From Nonomuraea sp. MG754425 (GTDB lineage: Bacteria > Actinomycetota > Actinomycetes > Streptosporangiales > Streptosporangiaceae), in contig NZ_SSXE01000028.1 in NCBI RefSeq assembly GCF_021699195.1, forward strand, positions 1 to 64,000: 64,000 bases of DNA, written 5' to 3'. The translations under genes and the position numbers were made by a program. Positions 53,031-60,750 of the stretch are shown one piece after another; positions within the stretch are counted from its first letter, which is position 1; each line of letters opens with the position of its first letter. The notes beneath the pieces were generated by a model, which had not been told where the DNA came from, did no database searches, and worked only from the letters and a program-made list of their open reading frames with translations.

Positions 53031-53642
53031 TCAGCGGGTGAAGTCGCCGTAGGTCGCGTCGCCCACCGGCTGGTAGACGTTGACGACGCAGCCGCTGCCG
53101 GTCGTCCTGGATTCGAGCAGGCGCAGCGAAGTGGCCTTGCGGCCCGGCTCGAACAGCCGCCTGCCGCTGCCCAGGACGACCGGGTAGTTCCACAGCCGCA
53201 ACTCGTCGATCAGCCCGGCGTCCAGCAGCGACTGGGCGAGCGCGCCGCTGCCGTGGATCTGCAGTTCCCTGCCCGGCTTGGCCTTCAGCTCGGCGACCTC
53301 CTTGAGGACGTCGGAGCCGATCAGCGTGGCGTTGTGCCAGCCGACCGCGTCCAGGGTCGTCGAGACGACGTACTTGGGCAGGGCGTTCAGACGGGCCGCG
53401 ACCGCGTTGCCCGGGTCGGTCACGGTCGGCCAGTGCGCCGCGAAGATCTCATACGTCCTGCGGCCAAGGAGGAACGCGTCGGCCTCGGCGAACCACTCCG
53501 TGGTGAAGGTCTCCAGTTCCTCGTCCGCGAAGGGATGCTGCCAGCCGCCATGCGTGAAGCCGCCGCGGAGGTCCTCGCCGGGCATTCCCGGCGCCTGCAT
53601 GACTCCGTCGAGCGACAGGTACGTCGCCAAGGTGATCTTCAT
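53031..53642 (-). CDS. Dihydrofolate-reductase-fold protein (RibD C-terminal family)
   Basis: This is a 203-aa protein. The start MKITLATYLSLDGVMQAPG, the middle FLLGRRTYEIFAAHWP and the end LDAGLIDELRLWNYPVVLGSGRRLF are typical of the RibD_C family of small NADPH reductases common in actinomycetes. The substrate is unknown and real folate reduction is unlikely. It is transcribed toward the HIT gene, with 21 bases between their stops. Confidence 0.9.
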   Translation of the reverse strand: MKITLATYLSLDGVMQAPGMPGEDLRGGFTHGGWQHPFADEELETFTTEWFAEADAFLLGRRTYEIFAAHWPTVTDPGNAVAARLNALPKYVVSTTLDAVGWHNATLIGSDVLKEVAELKAKPGRELQIHGSGALAQSLLDAGLIDELRLWNYPVVLGSGRRLFEPGRKATSLRLLESRTTGSGCVVNVYQPVGDATYGDFTR

Positions 53643-53731
53643 GAACGTGCTCCCATCGGTTGCCGCGACTGTACCGATGGAGACCGTTCCCGCGCCCGGA
53701 ACTCACCGCCCTCCCGCCCGGACGACCGCCG

Positions 53732-54418
53732 TCAGGCGACGGTGAACCCGCCGTCCACCGGCAGGATCGAGCCGGTGACGTAGGGCGCGCCGATCACGTA
53801 CCGGACGGCGGCGGCCACGTCCTCCGGACGGCCCACGCGGCCCGCGGGGATCGTCTCGGCGACGGCCCCGAACTGGGCCCGCCGCTCCTCCTCCGGCAGG
53901 AACGACCACCAGGCCGTGTCCACGACCCCCGGCGAGACGGCGTTGACCCGCACGGGGGCGAGTTCGGCCGCCAGCGGGGACACGATCCGCTCGATCGCCC
54001 CGTTCACGGCGGCCAGGGTGGCGGTCCCCGGCAGCCCGGCGCGGGCGCTGCCCGCCGACACCATGGTGATGGAACCGGTCACCCGGGCCCGCTGGACGGC
54101 GTACAGGTACGCGAACAGCTTGCCCTCGAACGCCGCCCGCAGGGCGTCCGGTGTGACGCCCGGCAGCGGCCCCATGCCGACGGCCCCGGGGCTGAAGGCG
54201 AGCACCAGGTGGCCGAACTCCCCGACCCGCTCGAAGAAGGCGGCCACCTCCTCCTGGGAGGTGCCGTCCACCTGGTCGGCCGCCGTCACGCCGCCCTTGG
54301 CGGCGGCCAGCCGCTCCGGGTCACGGCCGGTGACGATCACCTCGGCGCCGTCCTCCGTCAGCAGCCGGGCCGTGGCCAGCCCGATGCCGGCCGTACCGCC
54401 CATGATCACTACACGCAT
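53732..54418 (-). CDS. Short-chain dehydrogenase/reductase lacking the YxxxK pair
   Basis: This is a 228-aa Rossmann protein. The cofactor motif is MGGTAGIGLATARLL, and the late motif is VRVNAVSPGVVDTAW, with PVDGGF at the end. The Ser of the active site may be present (ITMVSAGSARAG), but where the Tyr-x-x-x-Lys pair belongs the sequence reads GTATLAAVNGAIERI, with no Tyr or Lys. It may therefore be catalytically altered or a regulatory SDR (NmrA-like use of cofactor binding is one option). ATG 54418 has GAGGC upstream. It is divergent from a TetR gene, with two operators between. Confidence 0.88.
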   Translation of the reverse strand: MRVVIMGGTAGIGLATARLLTEDGAEVIVTGRDPERLAAAKGGVTAADQVDGTSQEEVAAFFERVGEFGHLVLAFSPGAVGMGPLPGVTPDALRAAFEGKLFAYLYAVQRARVTGSITMVSAGSARAGLPGTATLAAVNGAIERIVSPLAAELAPVRVNAVSPGVVDTAWWSFLPEEERRAQFGAVAETIPAGRVGRPEDVAAAVRYVIGAPYVTGSILPVDGGFTVA

Positions 54419-54435
54419 GCTCAAGCCTCTTTTCT

Positions 54436-54473
54436 AGACGTGTCGTCTCGTTTTTATACGAGACCACAAGTCT
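54436..54473. promoter_or_regulatory. Two AGAC-N5-GTCT operators between SDR and TetR genes
   Basis: AGACG-TGT-CGTCT lies at 54436-54448 and AGAC-CACAA-GTCT at 54461-54473, 25 bp apart. The whole 38-bp stretch is also a larger inverted repeat (13 of 15 positions). It overlaps both divergent promoters and is a textbook TetR target layout. Confidence 0.82.
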
Positions 54474-54488
54474 TGTAAAGTGGCCGGC

Positions 54489-55061
54489 ATGACAGGCGAG
54501 CGACGGCTGGGACGACCACGCAGCGAGGCCACCCGCACCGCGATCCTCACCGCGGCGCTGGAGGAGCTGGACGAAGGCGGCTACGCCGCGCTCACCATCG
54601 ACGGCATCGCGCGCCGCGCGGGCTGCGGCAAGCAGACGATCTACCGGTGGTGGCCGTCCAAGGCCGACGTCGTCCTGGAGGCGCTGCTGGAGCGCGCGGA
54701 GACCACGATCGAGATCCCCGACGAAGGCTCGCTCCCCGCCGACCTGGCGGCCTTCCTCCAGGCCACCTTCCGCCAGTGGGGGCAGCGCCCCACCCTGGTC
54801 GGCCTGATGGCCCAGGCGCTGCTCGACCCCGTCTTCGCGACCGCGTTCAAGGAGAAATTCCTGTTCCGGCGGCGCGCCGCGCTGCGGGTCGTCATGACCA
54901 GGGCGGCCGAGCGCGGCGAGATCGCCCCCGGCACCGACGTCGAGCTGCTCCTCGACGTCGTCTACGGCGTGCTGTGGTACCGCCTGCTGCTCGACCACGC
55001 GCCGCTCGACGAGCGCGCCGGGGAGCAGCTCGCCGCGCTCGTCGTACGGGCGACGCGCTGA
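54489..55061 (+). CDS. TetR/AcrR-family repressor
   Basis: This is a 190-aa regulator. The HTH is ALTIDGIARRAGCGKQTIYRWWPSKADVV (in part; about residues 33-62), and the C-terminal domain is of the AcrR type with LLDVVYGVLWYRLLL. The KQTIYRWWPSKA recognition helix is typical of a large actinobacterial subgroup. ATG 54489 is preferred; GTG 54480 is in frame upstream. It should repress the divergent SDR and itself through the operators at 54436-54473. Confidence 0.92.
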   Translation: MTGERRLGRPRSEATRTAILTAALEELDEGGYAALTIDGIARRAGCGKQTIYRWWPSKADVVLEALLERAETTIEIPDEGSLPADLAAFLQATFRQWGQRPTLVGLMAQALLDPVFATAFKEKFLFRRRAALRVVMTRAAERGEIAPGTDVELLLDVVYGVLWYRLLLDHAPLDERAGEQLAALVVRATR

Positions 55062-55071
55062 CCCTCCGGCC

Positions 55072-55458
55072 CTACTTGTGCTGCGCGATCTGGATGAGGT
55101 TGCCGCAGGTGTCGTCGAGGACGGCGGTGGTCACCGGGCCCATCTCCACCGGCTCCTGGGTGAAGCGCACCCCGAGCCCGCGCAGCCGGTCGAACTCGGC
55201 GCGCACGTCGTCCACGGCGAAGGAGGCGGCCGGGATGCCGTCGGCGGCCAGCGCCGTCCGGTAGGGCCCCACCGCCGGATGGCCGGAGGGCTCCAGCAGC
55301 AGCTCGGTGCCGTCGGGGTCCTCCGGCGAGACCACGGTGAGCCACCGGTCCTCGCCCAGCGGGACGTCGGTCTTCTTCACGAAGCCGAGCACGTCGGTGT
55401 AGAAGCTCAGCGCCTTGCCCTGGTCGTCGACGAAGACGCTGGAAAGGTGGATCCTCAT
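55072..55458 (-). CDS. VOC-family (glyoxalase/dioxygenase fold) protein
   Basis: This is a 128-aa protein with two beta-alpha-beta-beta-beta units: IHLSSVFVDDQGKALSFYTDVLGF and SFAVDDVRAEFDRLRGLGV. Possible metal ligands are His near the start, Glu in GTELLLEP, and Gln/His near the end (LIQIAQHK). The function is unknown; relatives give resistance or detoxify small molecules. ATG 55458 has GGAGGGAA upstream and overlaps the ArsR stop by four bases (ATGA), so the ArsR protein is probably its direct controller. Confidence 0.92.
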   Translation of the reverse strand: MRIHLSSVFVDDQGKALSFYTDVLGFVKKTDVPLGEDRWLTVVSPEDPDGTELLLEPSGHPAVGPYRTALAADGIPAASFAVDDVRAEFDRLRGLGVRFTQEPVEMGPVTTAVLDDTCGNLIQIAQHK

Positions 55459-55748
55459 GAGGTTCCCTCCGATTTTTCGGGTTTGAGCCACCGCGTCACG
55501 ATGTGCTCAAGAGGTTCGGTGTTCAGGTCGTGGAACTTGTAACGGCCCTGACGCCGCGAGCGGACCAGATCCGCGGCCTCCAGCACGGCCAGGTGCTGGC
55601 TGACCGCCTGGCGGGAGAGCGCCAGGCCGTGCTTGGACATCAGCCGCGCGCAGATCTCGAAGAGGGTCTGGCCGTCCCGTTCCACCAGCTCGTCGAGGAT
55701 GCGCCGGCGGGTGGGATCGGACAGTGCCTTGAAGATGTCTTCCGCCAC
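55455..55748 (-). CDS. ArsR-family repressor
   Basis: This is a 97-aa winged-helix repressor: IFKALSDPTRRRILDELVERDGQTLFEIC, then LSRQAVSQHLAVLEAADLV and GRYKFHDLN. It has no metal-type Cys pair (ELCVCD) in the recognition helix, so it is likely to sense something other than metals, as in the ArsR-VOC/AHSA1 pairs common in actinomycetes. The start is one of two adjacent GTG codons (55751 or 55748). It is coupled to the VOC gene and preceded by two strong operators. Confidence 0.9.
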   Translation of the reverse strand: MAEDIFKALSDPTRRRILDELVERDGQTLFEICARLMSKHGLALSRQAVSQHLAVLEAADLVRSRRQGRYKFHDLNTEPLEHIVTRWLKPEKSEGTS

Positions 55749-55760
55749 CACGCCAGCATA

Positions 55761-55804
55761 GGCAAGTAGTGACTTGCCTATCAAGAGGCAAGTGACGACT
55801 TGCC
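55761..55804. promoter_or_regulatory. Tandem ArsR operators
   Basis: GGCAAGT-AGTG-ACTTGCC (55761-55778) and GGCAAGT-GACG-ACTTGCC (55787-55804) are two perfect 7-bp inverted repeats with identical arms and different 4-bp spacers, 26 bp apart, just upstream of the ArsR start. Confidence 0.88.
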
Positions 55805-55840
55805 CGACATGGGAACGTTCCAATCGGCCGGCGACATGAC

Positions 55841-55873
55841 GGTGGGGCCCGGAGCCGTGCCCCGAACCCCACC
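55841..55873 (-). terminator. Possible etfBA terminator
   Basis: GGTGGGG (55841-55847) and CCCCACC (55867-55873) pair perfectly around a GC-rich loop, 20 bases after the etfA stop. Confidence 0.5.
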
Positions 55874-55893
55874 GGCAGCCGAACAGAAAGGCC

Positions 55894-56847
55894 CTACTTG
55901 CGCTTGTCGATCTCCTCGGTGAGCTGCGGCACCACCTGGTGGAGGTCGCCCACCACGCCGTAGTCGGCCAGCTCGAAGATCGGCGCCTCGGGGTCCTTGT
56001 TGATGGCCACGATCGTCTTCGCCGTCTGCATGCCGGCCCGGTGCTGGATTGCGCCGGAGATGCCGGCCGCGATGTAGAGCTGCGGCGAGACCGTCTTGCC
56101 CGTCTGGCCCACCTGGAACTGGTGCGGGTACCAGCCGGCGTCCGTGGCGGCGCGCGAGGCGCCCACGGCCGCGCCGAGGGCGTCGGCGAGGCCCTCGATG
56201 ACCGAGAAGTTCTCGGCCGAGCCGACGCCACGCCCGCCGGAGACCACGATGGCGGCCTCCGTCAGCTCGGGACGGGCCCCCTTCTCCTGCTTGACCCGCT
56301 CCACGACCCTGGCGGCCTTGGCCACGTCGGAGAGCTCGACCGCGACCTCCTCCTCCGCGCCGGCGCCCGCGGCGGGCACGGGGGCGGTGGAGTTGGGACG
56401 TACGGCGATGATGGGCGTGCCCTTGCGCACCCGGGAGTGCACGTTGACGCCACCGCCGAAGATCGACTGGTCGGCGACGAAGCCCTCGCTCAGGCCGACG
56501 GCGTCGGTGATGACGCCGGAGTCGGTCTTGACGGCGAGGCGGCCCGCGACCTCCTTGCCCTCGGCCGTCGCGGCCACCAGCACCGCGGCGGCCGACTTGC
56601 CGGCCACGAGCTGGGCGAGCAGCTCGGCCTTGGGCGCGACCACGTGGTCGACGATGTCGGCGGAGCCGGCCACGTAGATCTTCTCGGCGCCGTACTCGGC
56701 GAGCCTGGCCTTGGCCTCGGCCGTGATGCCGGGGCCGGCCCAGACGGCGGCGGGCGTGCCGAGCGAGCGGGCCAGGGTCAGCAGTTCGAGCGTGACCTTC
56801 TTGACCTCGCCTTCGGCATGCTCCACGAGAACGAGAATGTCCGACAT
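55894..56847 (-). CDS. etfA: Electron transfer flavoprotein, alpha subunit
   Basis: This 317-aa subunit binds FAD and takes electrons from acyl-CoA and other dehydrogenases. The C-terminal FAD domain has the ETF-alpha signature [39 protein letters not shown] and [13 protein letters not shown] slightly longer acidic linker ([11 protein letters not shown]) is present in the middle. It lies 18 bases after etfB, so the two form an operon. Confidence 0.97.
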   Translation of the reverse strand: MSDILVLVEHAEGEVKKVTLELLTLARSLGTPAAVWAGPGITAEAKARLAEYGAEKIYVAGSADIVDHVVAPKAELLAQLVAGKSAAAVLVAATAEGKEVAGRLAVKTDSGVITDAVGLSEGFVADQSIFGGGVNVHSRVRKGTPIIAVRPNSTAPVPAAGAGAEEEVAVELSDVAKAARVVERVKQEKGARPELTEAAIVVSGGRGVGSAENFSVIEGLADALGAAVGASRAATDAGWYPHQFQVGQTGKTVSPQLYIAAGISGAIQHRAGMQTAKTIVAINKDPEAPIFELADYGVVGDLHQVVPQLTEEIDKRK

Positions 56848-56865
56848 TTCAGTAAACCCCCGTTC

Positions 56866-57645
56866 TCAGATGAACTTCTTGGACGCCAGGAAGTCGGCCG
56901 CCTTCTCGCCGCCGTCGCCCTCGTCCTTGACGATCGTGCCGGCCGTGCGCGGCGGGGCCGCGGCGAAGTCGACGACCTCGGACCAGGCGGCGCCCAGGCC
57001 CACCTGCTCGGCGTCGATGGCGGCGTCGGCGATGGCGAGCGTCTCGACCGGCTTCTTCTTGGCCGCCATGATGCCCTTGAACGAGGGGTAGCGCGGCTCG
57101 TTGATCTTCTCCACCACGGAGACGACGGCCGGCAGCGTGGCCTGGACCCGGTCGTAGCCGTAGTCGGCCAGGCGCTGGACCGTGATGGCGCCGCCCTCGA
57201 CCTCGACCTTGTTGGCCAGCGTGAGCTGCGGCGTGCCGAGCCGCTCGGCCAGCATCGCGGCCAGCATGCCGGTGCGGGCGTCGGTCGACTCGGAGCCCAG
57301 GATGACCAGGTCGAACCCGATCTTCTTGAGCACCTGGGCCATCGCGTACGAGGTGGACAGCGCGTCGGAGCCGTGCAGCGCGTCGTCACTGAGGTGGACG
57401 GCCTTGTCGGCGCCCATCGCCAGCGCCTTGCGGATGGTCTCGGTCGCCCTGCCCGGACCCATGGTGAGGACGGTCACCTCACCGCCGTGGGCCTCCTTGA
57501 GCTTCAGGGCCTCTTCGACCGCGTACTCGTCAAGCTCGTTGACCACGCCGTCGGCGGCGTCGCGGTCGAGCGTGTTGTCATCGGACCGCAGCTTGCGCTC
57601 GGTCGCCGTGTCGGGGACCTGCTTCACGCAGACGACGATGTTCAT
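56866..57645 (-). CDS. etfB: Electron transfer flavoprotein, beta subunit
   Basis: This 259-aa subunit pairs with EtfA. The start NIVVCVKQVPDTATERKLRSDDNTLDRD (in part), the AMP-binding region VTVLTMGPGRATETIRKALAMGADKAVHL (in part) and the ETF-beta signature around VEKINEPRYPSFKGIMAAKKKPV (in part) are clear. The length is normal. A 16-bp imperfect palindrome about 130 bp upstream may be the site of a fatty-acid-responsive TetR. Confidence 0.97.
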   Translation of the reverse strand: MNIVVCVKQVPDTATERKLRSDDNTLDRDAADGVVNELDEYAVEEALKLKEAHGGEVTVLTMGPGRATETIRKALAMGADKAVHLSDDALHGSDALSTSYAMAQVLKKIGFDLVILGSESTDARTGMLAAMLAERLGTPQLTLANKVEVEGGAITVQRLADYGYDRVQATLPAVVSVVEKINEPRYPSFKGIMAAKKKPVETLAIADAAIDAEQVGLGAAWSEVVDFAAAPPRTAGTIVKDEGDGGEKAADFLASKKFI

Positions 57646-57777
57646 GGCCGGTGGCCGACCTCCCGTAGTTCGCGTGCGCCCCCGCCTCGCTGCGGTGGGC
57701 GCCGAAGTGCATCTGTCCAGACTGCCAGGTGCCCCGGGGGCATCCGACAGAGGGTCTGCCGTGGTTTTCGCGGTTAT

Positions 57778-57793
57778 GTTACCCATCGGTAGC
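57778..57793. promoter_or_regulatory. Candidate TetR-type operator upstream of etfB
   Basis: The minus strand reads GCTACCGATGGGTAAC, with six of eight positions symmetrical. Its form (TACC/GGTA arms) recalls operators of TetR regulators of fatty-acid breakdown in actinobacteria, from memory. It lies in the 230-bp gap that must hold the etfBA promoter. Confidence 0.35.
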
Positions 57794-57875
57794 TTACGTG
57801 CAAACCCGCCCGCTGACGCGATCGACCCGGCACCACTACCGATGCCCACAATACCGAACTTTATTCGGTCGTCCG

Positions 57876-59087
57876 CTACGCGGACATCAGGAACACGACC
57901 CCGACCACCAGCGCCGTACCCGCGAACAGCGCCAGCGTGGCCGTGCTGAACAGCGACGCGAGCCCGAAACAGAGCCCGACCGCCCCCGCCACGCTCGCCA
58001 CGTCCGCGATCATGCGCACGCGCCGGAAGCGCCCGCGGGAGAACAGCGCCACCCCGGCGTCGGCGACGACCCCCAGCGCGTACGCCGCCAGCAGGAACAG
58101 CGACACCTCCGGCCACGGCTCCCGGGCCGCCGCCGCCAGCAGCGACACGAACAGCCCCGAGCCGATCAGCCAGCGCCGGCGCACCTTCTCCCGGTGCCTG
58201 GCCCTGGACTCCTCCACCGAACCGCGATAACGGTCCTTGCCCGGCCGCCACTCCCTGGTGCTCTCGTCGTCGGCGACCGACCGCGAACGCGCGAGCGGCC
58301 GGACCGGCGGCGGGTACGCGGCGGGCGCGACGTCCAGCGTGGCGCAGAGCCGCTCAGCCGTGGGCCGGGCCGCGGGGTCGGTGGACAGGCACTCGCGTAA
58401 CAGCGTGCCGAGCCACTCGGGGACGCCTTCCAGGTCGGGCTGGTGGTGCACGACCCGGTAGGCGACCGCGGAGGCCGGGCCCTGCCCGTACGGCTGCCGC
58501 CCGGTGGCCGCGTACGCCAGCGTCGCCCCGAAGGAGAACACGTCGGCCTCCATGCCCGCGGCCCGCCCTTCGAGCACCTCGGGGGCCAGGTAGCCGGGCG
58601 TGCCCACCACCGCGCCCGAGGCCGTGACGGACAGCGAGTCGAGCGCGCTGGCGATGCCGAAGTCGATCACGACCGGCTCGCCCTCGGTCATCATCACGTT
58701 GGCCGGCTTGAGATCGCGGTGCACCACCCCGGCCGCGTGCATGGCCCGCAGCGCGTCGGCCAGCCCCGAGGCCAGCCGCCGCAGGCCGGTCACCGGCACG
58801 GGCACGGAGCTGAGCGGACGGCCCTGCACGTACCGGGTGACCAGGTACGGCCTGCCGCCCTCCAGCGAGGCGTCGAGCACCTCCGCGACGTGCGGCCCGC
58901 CGACCATGCGCATGGTCTCCACCTCGCGCGCCAGCCGGGCCAGCGCCCCGCCGTCGGCGGCCACGTGCGGATGCAGGACCTTGACCGCGACCGTGCGCCC
59001 CTCGGCGTCGAGCGCCAGGTGCACCTCGCCGAATCCGCCGGCCCCGAGCCGGGAGAGAAGCTCGTACGGGCCGAGGTGCTCGCTCAT
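57876..59087 (-). CDS. Membrane Ser/Thr protein kinase (third gene of kinase operon)
   Basis: This is a 403-aa kinase. The Gly loop is LGAGGFGEVH (about 14-23), the Lys is in VAVKVL (36), HRDLKPAN at 123-130, DFG at 142-144, and TPGYLAPE at 163-170, all intact. A basic juxtamembrane stretch (SRARHREKVRRRW) precedes about four hydrophobic segments at the C-terminus, so the kinase domain is cytosolic. There is no extracellular PASTA domain. It follows the pseudokinase gene by 36 bases and is the last of three related kinases. Confidence 0.94.
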   Translation of the reverse strand: MSEHLGPYELLSRLGAGGFGEVHLALDAEGRTVAVKVLHPHVAADGGALARLAREVETMRMVGGPHVAEVLDASLEGGRPYLVTRYVQGRPLSSVPVPVTGLRRLASGLADALRAMHAAGVVHRDLKPANVMMTEGEPVVIDFGIASALDSLSVTASGAVVGTPGYLAPEVLEGRAAGMEADVFSFGATLAYAATGRQPYGQGPASAVAYRVVHHQPDLEGVPEWLGTLLRECLSTDPAARPTAERLCATLDVAPAAYPPPVRPLARSRSVADDESTREWRPGKDRYRGSVEESRARHREKVRRRWLIGSGLFVSLLAAAAREPWPEVSLFLLAAYALGVVADAGVALFSRGRFRRVRMIADVASVAGAVGLCFGLASLFSTATLALFAGTALVVGVVFLMSA

Positions 59088-59123
59088 ACTTCGATTTCTC
59101 CCCCGGGGAGGCGGCAGGGACAC

Positions 59124-60734
59124 TCAGGACCAGGGATTGAGCCGATCCAGCCAGCCCAGCCCCAGACCGTCGAGCAGGCTGCCGATCAACCCGGTGATCA
59201 GGCCGATCGTGCTCTGCTTCGCGTCGCTGGCCAGATCGTTGATCACCGACTCGGGCGCCCGCCACGGGGCCCACGTCGGGTCCTGTCCCAGCGCGAACAT
59301 CACCGAGAACAGCGCCGCGGTGCCGACCAGCACGACCGCGACCAGCGCGGCGCCGGGGCTGCGCAGCACGCCGGTGAGCGTGCGGGTGACGGTCTTGCGG
59401 GGCGCGCCGCCGCCCGGCAGCACGAACAGCCCGGCCGCGAAGGCGCCCGCCGCGTACGCCGCCGCCTCGTTGACGCCCATCTGCCCGGCCCAGTAGAGCA
59501 CGCCCCAGACGCAGATGCCGAACAGCAGTGCCAGCGGCACGTGCACCGCCGTCACGAGCGCGGACTTGACCAGCGCCCACGGCGTGCCGAGCAGGGCCAG
59601 CAGCGGGTCGGCCGCGCTGCTGCCGCGCATCTGGCGGCGCTTGACCAGGTCGCCGAACAGGTACTCGCCGATGCGCAGCACGAGCGCGAGCGCAACGGCC
59701 ACCGCGCCGGCCATGACCGGCATCATCACGGTCAGCGCCACCAGCGTGACGAGCAGCAGCAACCCGACCACCTGGCTGCCGAACAGGTACCGCTTGCGCT
59801 CCGACGGCGGGGTGTACGGCGGCGGCGTGTACGGCCGCGCCGGCGCCGGCGAGGTGGGCGCGGGCACCACCCGCCGGTCGGGCGGCGGAGGACCGGCCAC
59901 GCGCTGGTCGGAGTGCGGCACCGGCCGGTCGTGCATGGGCGCGGGCACGTAGGGCGGCGGGCGCTCCTCGCGCCGCGTCGGGTTGCGCGGCTGCGGGGGC
60001 GCGGGCGGCGGCGCGGCCTGGCCGTACTCGACCGGCGGCAGCAGGTCGGAGAACGTCTCCATGGTCCGGGTGCGGTCGCCCAGCCGCTTGGTGCCGGTGG
60101 GCCCCTCGTTGAACGTGGTCACCGACGGGTCGAGCGCCCTGGCCAGCCGCAGCAGCTCCTGGGCGCCGGGCCGGACCGACGGCTCGACCTGCAGGGCCCG
60201 GTTGAGCCAGCCGCGCAGCCAGACGGGCGCCTTGTCGAGCTGGGCCCGTCCTTCCATGATGTTGAAGCAGACCGACTCGAACGTGCCCGTGCCGAACGGC
60301 GGCGTGCCGGTCGCGGCGAAGAACACCGTCGAGGCCAGCGCGTGCACGTCGGCCGCCTGGATGGCCACCAGCGCCTGGCACAGCCCCTGGGCCAGCCCGA
60401 TGACCTCGCGGGCCGCCAGCGGCCCCTCGGCCAGCACGGTGTCCTCCAGGGTGCGGCCGGGCGCGAAGCGGGTCACCACGTACGGCTGGCCGCCGACCAG
60501 CTCGGCGTCGAGCACCTCCGCCACGAACGGGCTGCGTACCCGCCGCATCGTCTCGACCTCTCGGGTGAGCCGGTCGCGCGCCTTGAGGTCGGCGGCGACA
60601 TGCGGATGCAGCACCTTGATGGCGACTTCCTGCCCCTCGCCGTCGAGGCCGAGGTGGACGACCCCCATGCCGCCCTCGCCGATCTTCCTGACCAGGCGGT
60701 ACGGACCCAGGCGTTCTGGTGCTTGGATGCTCAT
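59124..60734 (-). CDS. Membrane pseudokinase with internal deletion of the catalytic segment
   Basis: This is a 536-aa protein. The N-lobe is intact (IGEGGMGVVH at 18-27, Lys 40 in VAIKVL, Glu in REVETM), and so is the following VTRFAPGRTLEDTV. Then AIQAADVHALASTVFFAATGTPPFG jumps straight from the helix before the catalytic loop to the helix after the APE motif. Compared with both flanking kinases about 60 residues are missing: HRD, DFG, activation segment and APE. The frame is kept, and the remaining C-lobe, a Pro-rich linker (about 215-310) and about seven membrane segments are intact. ATP binding may remain; phosphotransfer is not expected. GGAAGG precedes ATG 60734. Confidence 0.9.
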   Translation of the reverse strand: MSIQAPERLGPYRLVRKIGEGGMGVVHLGLDGEGQEVAIKVLHPHVAADLKARDRLTREVETMRRVRSPFVAEVLDAELVGGQPYVVTRFAPGRTLEDTVLAEGPLAAREVIGLAQGLCQALVAIQAADVHALASTVFFAATGTPPFGTGTFESVCFNIMEGRAQLDKAPVWLRGWLNRALQVEPSVRPGAQELLRLARALDPSVTTFNEGPTGTKRLGDRTRTMETFSDLLPPVEYGQAAPPPAPPQPRNPTRREERPPPYVPAPMHDRPVPHSDQRVAGPPPPDRRVVPAPTSPAPARPYTPPPYTPPSERKRYLFGSQVVGLLLLVTLVALTVMMPVMAGAVAVALALVLRIGEYLFGDLVKRRQMRGSSAADPLLALLGTPWALVKSALVTAVHVPLALLFGICVWGVLYWAGQMGVNEAAAYAAGAFAAGLFVLPGGGAPRKTVTRTLTGVLRSPGAALVAVVLVGTAALFSVMFALGQDPTWAPWRAPESVINDLASDAKQSTIGLITGLIGSLLDGLGLGWLDRLNPWS

Positions 60735-60750
60735 CGCCACCTTCCCCGCG

